Shown piece by piece: positions 7,578-13,779 of a stretch of DNA of 33,827 nt (its first letter is position 1; each line of letters begins with the position of its first letter). The translations under genes were made by a program, and so were the position numbers. The DNA is taken from NCBI GenBank assembly GCA_949879775.1, contig CATLBW010000019.1, positions 1-33,827 on the forward strand, given 5' to 3'. The notes below the pieces were generated by a model. That model ran no database searches and had not been told where the DNA came from. It worked only from the letters and a program-made list of their open reading frames with translations. The stretch comes from an uncultured Lachnospiraceae bacterium. Its GTDB lineage: Bacteria > Bacillota > Clostridia > Lachnospirales > Lachnospiraceae.

Positions 7578-9521
7578 ATGAAAATACAGATGAAATTTGC
7601 AGCGGCAGTGGCGCTCCTGCTTGTTGTTACGGGTATTTTTGGGAACTTTATAGTGAGAGCGGATGAAGCGCCGATGTTTGGGGCTTATTTAGAATATTCA
7701 CCACAAGGGTGGGTCCTAAGGGGCGTATGGGAAGATTTCCCGGATGACGCCATTTTTGTAAAGCCAATGTGCTCGGTGGACGGGGAAACATACCAAGAAT
7801 GCGGGCAGGAATGGGATTTGCGGTGGCTTGGTTCTGAGGACGAAGGGGAATTGGCAATGCTGTGCAATCAGAGATGCCTTTTTGGGAGCGAGGAGCCGCT
7901 TAAAAGCTACCTTGCCAAAGGACTGGACCGTTTCAGCATAAAGCTGCGCATCGTCAGGGAGGGTGGCATTGCCTATGAAACACAGGCGGCAGTTATTGAC
8001 AGGGGGAAAAAGCAGCCTGTGCCCAAAGGGGTTCAGGCGGCAGCCATCTTCGCGCCGAGCGTGTCTGTGCGTGAAGGGCGTCCTCCGAAGATCCAATATT
8101 ACGGCAGATGCCAGATTACTATAAGCGAGGATGAAGGCGAGGAGGAGGTATCCGCATTTCTGCCGGATACGCTGCCCGTGACTATCCAGCTCCAGAAGGG
8201 ATTGGAGTATCTGGGTGACGATACCATAGACTGCCCGATCAAATGGAAGCCGTTGAAGCTGCCAAAGCTTACGGCAGGCGAGCGTGTTTCTGTCCCAGAT
8301 GCGGCGGAGGAAATTGTGATACCTGCCGGCGCTATTTTGAAAACCCAGACGGGCATATACCAATTGGATGAAGCGGTAGGCATGCAGCAATACGGTAGGT
8401 CGGATGAAGTCAGGCTTGTCCTGAATGTCGTTGCAAAAGACGCGCAGCCTACAGGGACCCTTTCAGCAGAAAATTACGGGCTGGAGCTTTCCTTCCACTT
8501 AAAACCTACTGGCGCTGCGTCCATCCGTGCATATACCTTTACGGAAGGGGACGCAAAATGGACGGAGATCTTGGGGCTTTCATTAACGGACGCAGTTAAC
8601 ACACAGCATTCCACTGCAAACAGTGGTTTTTCGCTTGTGTTAGGGAAAGGACAGGAGCCTTATCGGTCTTATTGGAAAGCAGAGGAGGCGGGAGAAGAGC
8701 CAACGCCTTTTTTGGTAGGGATAAAAATTGAAGGCGGGGTGTACGATGGCAGGCAGCTTGTCCTTGCATGGCCGGATACATATGAACTGCCGCCTAAATT
8801 GCCGCAAGTTGGAGGCTCTGGCGGGAATGAGGGCAACGCCGGATCGGACGACAAGGATGACAGCACAGAGGGTGGGCAGCGCCCGGGGCTGCCGGCAGCG
8901 CCTAAGGATGGGCTGACGCCTGATATGCCTGCAGAACCAGAGGGCAAACAGCCTGGGGCTGGATTGCAAAAAGGGCCGGTGGGCGAAGACGCTCCTTTTA
9001 TTGTCCAGGAAGAAATACCGGAAATTGAAATGCTAGGAAACACAAATTTGCAAAATAAAAAGCCGGGCGTCAGTACAGGGTTTTTCGGGCAGCGGGTTCA
9101 GGCATCTTATAAGCCATCCGAAGCAGCGTCCCAGCCCAAGACGGAAACGGACGACGAGGGATATGAGGAAGGGATTCCAGGCAGCGCCGCAGAAATGGAT
9201 GCTGAAATAGGGGTTGATTCCTTTGTGGACGTTGGGGAGGACGCCCAGACAGGCGTAGGAGAAACCGTCCGGTCTGATAGAGGAGGGGGCGCCCAGGCCG
9301 ATAGAGGAGGGGGCGCCCAGGCCGATAGAGGAGGCGGTGCCCAGGCCGATAAACAGGAAAAGCCTGACCGCAGGAACAAAGGGGCAGGCAGCAGGGCGCT
9401 TTTTCTCCTGGCGGCGATCGTTGCTGGTTTAGCCTGTGTAGTTACCATAGTGTCACGGAGGAAGCCAGGCGTAAAACTCAAGAGGGCTTTGCACAAACCC
9501 TCGCATCATAAGACGTCATGA
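7578..9521 (+). CDS. Secreted, C-terminally membrane-anchored protein of unknown function
   Basis: 647 residues. A signal peptide (1 to about 28, ending VRA) is followed by a long beta-rich extracellular region (about 29-415), a low-complexity Gly/Pro/Asp/Glu-rich stretch (about 416-610) containing three tandem DRGGGAQA octapeptides (about 567-590), one transmembrane helix (about 615-636) and a basic tail. I do not recognise a family. The topology is that of a surface protein held by its C-terminus with a flexible stalk; no sortase motif is seen. ATG 7578 follows AAGGGA by 6 nt. It has its own strong promoter, lies divergent to the AgrC-like operon, and its 5' leader contains the LytTR boxes of site B. 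A terminator overlaps its last codons. Confidence 0.82.
   Translation: MKIQMKFAAAVALLLVVTGIFGNFIVRADEAPMFGAYLEYSPQGWVLRGVWEDFPDDAIFVKPMCSVDGETYQECGQEWDLRWLGSEDEGELAMLCNQRCLFGSEEPLKSYLAKGLDRFSIKLRIVREGGIAYETQAAVIDRGKKQPVPKGVQAAAIFAPSVSVREGRPPKIQYYGRCQITISEDEGEEEVSAFLPDTLPVTIQLQKGLEYLGDDTIDCPIKWKPLKLPKLTAGERVSVPDAAEEIVIPAGAILKTQTGIYQLDEAVGMQQYGRSDEVRLVLNVVAKDAQPTGTLSAENYGLELSFHLKPTGAASIRAYTFTEGDAKWTEILGLSLTDAVNTQHSTANSGFSLVLGKGQEPYRSYWKAEEAGEEPTPFLVGIKIEGGVYDGRQLVLAWPDTYELPPKLPQVGGSGGNEGNAGSDDKDDSTEGGQRPGLPAAPKDGLTPDMPAEPEGKQPGAGLQKGPVGEDAPFIVQEEIPEIEMLGNTNLQNKKPGVSTGFFGQRVQASYKPSEAASQPKTETDDEGYEEGIPGSAAEMDAEIGVDSFVDVGEDAQTGVGETVRSDRGGGAQADRGGGAQADRGGGAQADKQEKPDRRNKGAGSRALFLLAAIVAGLACVVTIVSRRKPGVKLKRALHKPSHHKTS
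9276..9347 (+). repeat. Three tandem 24-bp repeats coding for DRGGGAQA
   Basis: Units at 9276-9299, 9300-9323 and 9324-9347. The first two are identical and the third differs at a few bases while keeping the peptide. The repeats lie in the stalk-like region before the C-terminal membrane helix, so copy-number change would alter stalk length without breaking the frame. Confidence 0.9.
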
Positions 9522-9546
9522 AATGAATCGTTTCATGGCGTTTTTT
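9514..9546 (+). terminator. Terminator overlapping the stop codon of the 7578 gene
   Basis: CGTCATGAAA (9514-9523) pairs with TTTCATGGCG (9531-9540) with one G-T wobble, followed by six Ts (9541-9546). The stem contains the stop codon (9519-9521). The loop and its edge carry ATGAATCG (9523-9530), the reverse complement of the core of the LytTR boxes just downstream. Confidence 0.75.
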
Positions 9547-9622
9547 GGTCGATTCCATGCATTTTTCGGTCGATTCATGACAAGACGCTCTTTTTCGTGC
9601 TGATTACGGTAGACTATATTAT
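9547..9622 (+). promoter_or_regulatory. Zinc-ribbon/TPM operon promoter with LytTR-type direct repeat (site C)
   Basis: GGTCGATTC recurs at 9547-9555 and 9568-9576, a 21-bp period; the first is followed by CATG and the second by ATG. The box GTCGATTCATG is the same as in site A, here on the plus strand and again co-oriented with transcription. The -10 is TATATT (9615-9620) or TATTAT (9617-9622) with no clear -35. The gap from box to TATATT is 35 nt, four more than in sites A and B. Confidence 0.6.
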
Positions 9623-9672
9623 AGTAGTGGTTAAAGCCTGTACTGGGAGCTTTACCGATAAGGAGGGATCTG

Positions 9673-10758
9673 ATGGCGGCGATACAGGAATACAAATGCC
9701 CCTGCTGCGGTGGCGCGATAGCCTTTGACAGCACGATACAAAAAATGAAATGTCCTTACTGCGGCACAGAATTTGAGATGGAAACGCTGGCAGGTTATGA
9801 TAATGAGCTAAAAAGCGAGCAAGCGGACGACATGAGGTGGGAGACGGATACGGGGGGTAATTGGCAGGAGGGAGAGGCAGATGGGCTGCGCTCCTATGTC
9901 TGTAACTCCTGTGGAGGGGAAATCGTGGGCGATGAAAATACTGCCGCCACGTCATGCCCGTTCTGCGGCAGCCCGGTTGTCATGATGGATCAGTTTTCCG
10001 GCGCGCTTAAGCCCGATTATGTGATTCCGTTTAAGCTGGATAAAGGCGCTGCAAAGGAGGCGCTAAAGAACCATTATAAGGGAAAGCGCCTGCTTCCAAA
10101 AGTATTTAAGGATGAGAACCATATTGACGAGGTAAAGGGCGTGTATGTCCCTTACTGGTTGTTTGACGCTGAGGCTGACGCAGATATGCGCTATAAGGCG
10201 ACCAGGGTGAGGCATTGGAGCGACAGCACATACGATTATACCGAAACCAGTTATTTTTCCGTGCGCAGAAGCGGGAGCATTGGTTTTGAGAATGTCCCTG
10301 TCGACGGTTCAAAGAAAATGGCAGATGATTTGATGGAGTCACTTGAGCCGTTTGATTTTACTAAGGCAGTGGATTTCCAGACGGCATACCTGGCAGGCTA
10401 CCTTGCGGATAAATATGATGTGGACGCCGAACAGAGCATCGGGCGCGCGAATGAGCGTATCAGGAAGACTACGGAGGAGGCCATTGACGCGACGGTCAAA
10501 GGGTATGCGACGGTTACACGGGAGGCAGGCAGCATCCGTTTCAATAACAGCAAAGTGAAATATGCCCTTTTCCCGGTATGGATTCTCAACACGACATGGA
10601 ATGGGAAAAAGTATCTTTTTGCCATGAACGGGCAAAGCGGGAAGATGGTAGGCGACTTGCCCCTGGATAAAGGCGCGTACCGAAAGTGGCTGTTTGGGCT
10701 GACAGGCGCGATTGGGGCTGTGGTCTATGCCGCGCTCTTTTTGATTAGCATACTATAA
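9673..10758 (+). CDS. Double zinc-ribbon protein with C-terminal membrane helix
   Basis: 361 residues. Two zinc-ribbon knuckle pairs are visible: C9/C12 with C27/C30 (CPCC, CPYC) and C77/C80 with C95/C98 (CNSC, CPFC). A conserved region of about 200 residues follows, and a single transmembrane helix ends the chain (about 338-360). Proteins of this type are often labelled TFIIB-type zinc ribbon or, wrongly, PriA-like helicase; no helicase motif is present. ATG 9673 follows AAGGAGGG. The TPM-domain gene starts 11 nt after the stop, so the two are co-transcribed and probably work together at the membrane. The promoter carries LytTR-type boxes. Confidence 0.82.
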   Translation: MAAIQEYKCPCCGGAIAFDSTIQKMKCPYCGTEFEMETLAGYDNELKSEQADDMRWETDTGGNWQEGEADGLRSYVCNSCGGEIVGDENTAATSCPFCGSPVVMMDQFSGALKPDYVIPFKLDKGAAKEALKNHYKGKRLLPKVFKDENHIDEVKGVYVPYWLFDAEADADMRYKATRVRHWSDSTYDYTETSYFSVRRSGSIGFENVPVDGSKKMADDLMESLEPFDFTKAVDFQTAYLAGYLADKYDVDAEQSIGRANERIRKTTEEAIDATVKGYATVTREAGSIRFNNSKVKYALFPVWILNTTWNGKKYLFAMNGQSGKMVGDLPLDKGAYRKWLFGLTGAIGAVVYAALFLISIL

Positions 10759-10769
10759 GGAGGCAGGCT

Positions 10770-11609
10770 ATGAAAAATAAACATAAAATAGCTGCGGCGC
10801 TTTTGGCGCTGCTTATAGGGATTGCCTTTGTCAGCGCCATGGTTCCAGCAGCCACAGCGGATGCTGCCAATGACCTGATGCGGATTGTGGACTGGGCGGA
10901 TTTGCTTTCTGACAGCGAGGAGGCTCAGTTATCGGATCAACTGGATGAAATCAGCGAGCGGCAGCAAGTCGACGTGGTGGTAGTGACGGTTGCTTCCCTT
11001 GAGGGGCAGGCCGCCATGGAATACGCGGATGATTTCTATGATTATAACGGTTATGGCTTTGGGGAGGGGCACGATGGAATCCTTTTCTTATTAAGTATGG
11101 AGGAAAGGGACTGGTATATAGCGACAACGGGCTTTGGGATAACGGCTGTCACTGACGTTGGAAGGGAGTATATGTCTGAAAAATTCCTGCCTTCCCTGAG
11201 CGATGGGGAATATGCCGAAGCATTCGGCATATTTGCGGAACAATGCGACGATTATATCACGCAGGCAAAGGCAGGGACGCCCTATGATGTCGACCATATC
11301 CCCACAGAGCCGTTTTCGCATGTGGGGGCCCTGCTGATTGCTGTTGTGGCAGGTTTTGTGATAGCGCTGATTGCCACAGGCTTCATGCGTCTGGGCCTGC
11401 ATTCTGTCCACATCCAGCCTGCGGCAGACAGTTATATGAAAAGCGGCGGCCTGAGGCTGACAAGGGAATACGAGCTGTTCCTTTATAAGGATGTCACCCG
11501 TAGGGAGAGGCCAAAGGAAGATGATTCACCTAAGAGCAGTCCGGGCGGCTCGCAGACGCATACTTCCTCTTCCGGGACGACGCACGGCGGAGGGGGAGGG
11601 AAGTTTTAA
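10770..11609 (+). CDS. TPM-domain protein, secreted and membrane-anchored
   Basis: 279 residues. A signal peptide (1 to about 32) is followed by a TPM domain (about 35-170: VDWADLLSDSEEAQLSDQLDEIS, VVVVTV, GILFLLSMEERDWYIATTGFG), a transmembrane helix (about 188-208), a cytoplasmic region and a Ser/Gly-rich C-terminus ending GGGGGKF, typical of YgcG-like proteins. TPM domains have been linked to acid phosphatase activity in plants and to photosystem II repair; the bacterial role is largely unknown. ATG 10770 follows AAGGAGG. Operon with the zinc-ribbon gene; a terminator follows at 11661. Confidence 0.88.
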   Translation: MKNKHKIAAALLALLIGIAFVSAMVPAATADAANDLMRIVDWADLLSDSEEAQLSDQLDEISERQQVDVVVVTVASLEGQAAMEYADDFYDYNGYGFGEGHDGILFLLSMEERDWYIATTGFGITAVTDVGREYMSEKFLPSLSDGEYAEAFGIFAEQCDDYITQAKAGTPYDVDHIPTEPFSHVGALLIAVVAGFVIALIATGFMRLGLHSVHIQPAADSYMKSGGLRLTREYELFLYKDVTRRERPKEDDSPKSSPGGSQTHTSSSGTTHGGGGGKF

Positions 11610-11660
11610 AAAATACATAGCCCATCCCTTGTGCGGCAGCACAATATATGGATATAAAAG

Positions 11661-11690
11661 GAGCGGAGCCGAAAAGGTGCCGTTCTTTTT
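11661..11690 (+). terminator. Terminator after the TPM gene
   Basis: GAGCGGAGCC (11661-11670) pairs with GGTGCCGTTC (11676-11685) with two wobbles and one mismatch, a GAAAA loop, then TTTTT and a T-rich tail. Confidence 0.7.
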
Positions 11691-11709
11691 GTGCTTTTGT
11701 TGAATAAAT

Positions 11710-11738
11710 TTGTGAACCAAAAAGAAAGTTATTACAAT
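11710..11738 (+). promoter_or_regulatory. Promoter of the sigma factor operon
   Basis: TTGTGA (11710-11715) and TACAAT (11733-11738) with a 17-bp spacer. This is a housekeeping-type promoter, so the sigma factor is at least partly expressed without its own activity. Confidence 0.6.
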
Positions 11739-11783
11739 GTATAAGTGAAAGGGCACAAAAAGCCTGAAAGATATCTGTAAGGC

Positions 11784-11798
11784 ACGGCGCTACGCCGT
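11784..11798 (+). promoter_or_regulatory. Hairpin next to the Shine-Dalgarno of the sigma factor gene
   Basis: ACGGCG-CTA-CGCCGT is a perfect 6-bp GC-rich stem ending one base before GGAGG (11800-11804). Such a stem could stack on or compete with ribosome binding. Function unproven. Confidence 0.45.
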
Positions 11799-11809
11799 TG
11801 GAGGAAACA

Positions 11810-12337
11810 ATGGACAAAGTACAACTGGAACAGTGCATCAATGAATATGGAAAAGATGTATATACATTTTGCAGCCGGATAACCGGGAACCGCCAGGAGG
11901 CTGACGATCTTTATCAGGACACGTTTTTAAAAGCAATGGAGATGAAGGAAGGGATTGATTATAACCAAAACCCCAAAAGCTACCTGTTATCGGTTGCTCT
12001 GCGCATCTGGAAGAACCGCAGGCGGAAATTTGCCTGGCGCAAGCGGATTGCCGGGACCTGCGCGCTCACCAAAGAGGCGTCGGACAGCCTGGCGGGACAG
12101 GAAGGTTCTGCGGAGGATATGGTGTTGAAAAAGGAATTGGCAAGCCAGGTGAGGAGGGCGGTAGGGGATTTAGCTGAGAAATACCGCATCCCGGTGTATC
12201 TTTATTATACCCTCCAGCTTTCCGTGGAGGAGATTGCAAATGTATTGGAAATACCGCAGGGCACAGTGAAAAGCCGGCTTCACAAAGCGCGTGCCCTCCT
12301 GAGGCAGGAATTGGAGGTTGTTTTGGATGAAATATGA
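11810..12337 (+). CDS. ECF-type RNA polymerase sigma factor
   Basis: 175 residues. Region 2 (about 5-75) contains EADDLYQDTFLKAM and the -10 recognition helix. Region 4 (about 115-170) has LSVEEIANVLEIPQGTVKSRLHKARALLRQEL, the helix-turn-helix that reads -35 elements. No region 3 is present, as expected of the group. ATG 11810 is used because GGAGG lies 5 nt before it; an in-frame TTG at 11798 is inside the leader hairpin. The stop overlaps the start of the anti-sigma-like gene by 11 bp, typical of sigma/anti-sigma pairs. Confidence 0.93.
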   Translation: MDKVQLEQCINEYGKDVYTFCSRITGNRQEADDLYQDTFLKAMEMKEGIDYNQNPKSYLLSVALRIWKNRRRKFAWRKRIAGTCALTKEASDSLAGQEGSAEDMVLKKELASQVRRAVGDLAEKYRIPVYLYYTLQLSVEEIANVLEIPQGTVKSRLHKARALLRQELEVVLDEI

Positions 12338-13580
12338 CATGGATGAATTATTAAAAGACGCCCTTTCAAAAAAAGAGGAGCCGGATTTCTGGCTGAATCA
12401 GAGCATTATAAAGAAAGCGCAGGAAAAGGAGAGACGTAATATGGTTAAAGTGAATAAAAGAATCAAAATCCCGGCAATGGCAATGCTGGCAGCGGCAGTG
12501 GTTGTGGCAGGTTCTGCATCTGCTTATGCGGCGTGGCGATACCTGACGCCCCAGCAGGTGGCGCAGACCAATGAGGACCAGGGGCTTGCGGCAGCTTTCC
12601 AGAGTGAGGACGCCGTGGACGTGGGCGAGGTCCAGGAGTGCGGGGATTACCGGATTACGCTGTTAGGGCTTGTATCGGGGAAAAACCTTAGTAAGTATGC
12701 CGTTACAGATGATACGGGGGAAATTTTGGATGACCGCACGTATGTGGTTACGGCGATTGAGAATGCGGATGGCACGCCAAGGAAGGATACCAGCGAGGAG
12801 GGTTATGGGGAAGATCCCCTTTTCGTATCGCCGCTGGTCCAGGGGCTGAACCCGGCAATTTACAATATCGTGACGATGGACGGCGCATATTTTGAGACGG
12901 TAGAGGACGGCGTCCAGTACCGCATCGCGGAATGCGATAATGTGGAAAAATTTGCAGACCGCCCGGTTTACCTCTGTGTCTGTGACGGGACCTTCTATAA
13001 CAATGACGCCTATATTTATGATGAAAAGAGCGGGGATATTAGCCGTAACGAGCAGTACCAGGGGTTGAACGCCTTGTTTACGCTGCCGCTTGATAAAAGT
13101 AAAGCTGACAAAGAAGCGGCGGAGGAATACGTGAAAAAGATGGAAGACGAATGGAATGGATATGGAGAGCTTGAGGAAGGGACAAAGGCAGGCGCCTCTG
13201 AATCAGGTAGTTCTGAAACAACAGAGGGAGGCTCAGAATTGCCGCTGGCCTCTGAGGAGGCGGATTTTACTTCCCAGGCCGCTGAGGAAAGTAAGGATTG
13301 GAAGCTTGAGGACTTTGAGGAAAATACGGAACTGGTGAAGGAAATTACGCTTACGGCGGATGAAAAAGGAAGTTATGCTTACAAGTATGAGCTTAGCCCG
13401 GATGGCATGTCTTGTGAAGGGATTGTGGATAAGGAGACGCTTTCTGACAGGGACGAAGGCAATATGGCAAAATTCCGCGGTGTCATGGGCGGCGAGGATT
13501 CGCAGACGGCGTATATTGAGACATATACCATGATGGAAGATGGGAGCGTGCTCTTGCGCGTCTATAAGTATAGCAAATAG
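12327..13580 (+). CDS. DUF4179-type anti-sigma-like membrane protein
   Basis: 417 residues. A short cytoplasmic N-terminus (1 to about 45) would bind the sigma factor, one membrane helix follows (about 47-68, rich in Ala/Val), and the rest is extracellular. Residues about 85-250 resemble the DUF4179 domain that accompanies ECF sigma factors in Clostridia. A Ser/Glu/Gly-rich linker (about 280-320) and a C-terminal segment follow. ATG 12327 has GGAGG ten nt upstream and overlaps the sigma gene. By family analogy it holds the sigma factor inactive until an envelope signal is sensed; the signal is unknown. Confidence 0.83.
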   Translation: MKYDMDELLKDALSKKEEPDFWLNQSIIKKAQEKERRNMVKVNKRIKIPAMAMLAAAVVVAGSASAYAAWRYLTPQQVAQTNEDQGLAAAFQSEDAVDVGEVQECGDYRITLLGLVSGKNLSKYAVTDDTGEILDDRTYVVTAIENADGTPRKDTSEEGYGEDPLFVSPLVQGLNPAIYNIVTMDGAYFETVEDGVQYRIAECDNVEKFADRPVYLCVCDGTFYNNDAYIYDEKSGDISRNEQYQGLNALFTLPLDKSKADKEAAEEYVKKMEDEWNGYGELEEGTKAGASESGSSETTEGGSELPLASEEADFTSQAAEESKDWKLEDFEENTELVKEITLTADEKGSYAYKYELSPDGMSCEGIVDKETLSDRDEGNMAKFRGVMGGEDSQTAYIETYTMMEDGSVLLRVYKYSK

Positions 13581-13619
13581 AGGACAGCGCCGTAAAATGC
13601 AGGAATACAGTTAAGGTTA

Positions 13620-13658
13620 GGATGCCCCAAGGCGGTAGAAAGCTGCTTTGGGGCGTCC
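13620..13658. other. Strong intergenic stem-loop without a T-run
   Basis: GGATGCCCCAA (13620-13630) pairs with TTGGGGCGTCC (13648-13658) with one wobble, and the stem continues inward through GGCGGT/GCTGCT with wobbles. It sits between the anti-sigma-like gene and the yfhO promoter. The absence of a T-run argues against a classic terminator; it may protect the 3' end of the upstream mRNA. Confidence 0.55.
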
Positions 13659-13664
13659 CGGCTG

Positions 13665-13694
13665 TTGACAGGGAAGGGTGGAGAGGGCTATAAT
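13665..13694 (+). promoter_or_regulatory. Consensus promoter of the yfhO-like gene
   Basis: A perfect TTGACA (13665-13670) and a perfect TATAAT (13689-13694) with an 18-bp spacer. It lies inside the longest open frame of the yfhO-like gene and so rules out the upstream start at 13678. Confidence 0.85.
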
Positions 13695-13779
13695 AACCGT
13701 GGATTTAATCCCCATGGGCAGTGAGGGAAACAGATGTGCGCCATGGATATTTTCGTGGCCGGGAAAGGGGCGTAGGTGC

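Noticed and set aside
7716..8390. Minus-strand frame of 224 codons opposite the secreted protein gene
   Set aside because: Composition and lack of a start site indicate a shadow frame; the plus-strand gene has promoter, signal peptide, anchor and terminator.
9276..9347. Possible CRISPR-like array
   Set aside because: The three 24-bp units are directly adjacent without spacers and keep the reading frame; they are coding repeats.
13620..13658. Rho-independent terminator call for the anti-sigma-like gene
   Set aside because: The stem is strong but no T-run follows, so I list it only as a stem-loop.
13678..13779. Upstream extension of the yfhO-like gene
   Set aside because: It begins upstream of the -10 element, so it would not be transcribed from the consensus promoter; the protein's first membrane helix follows ATG 13780 directly.
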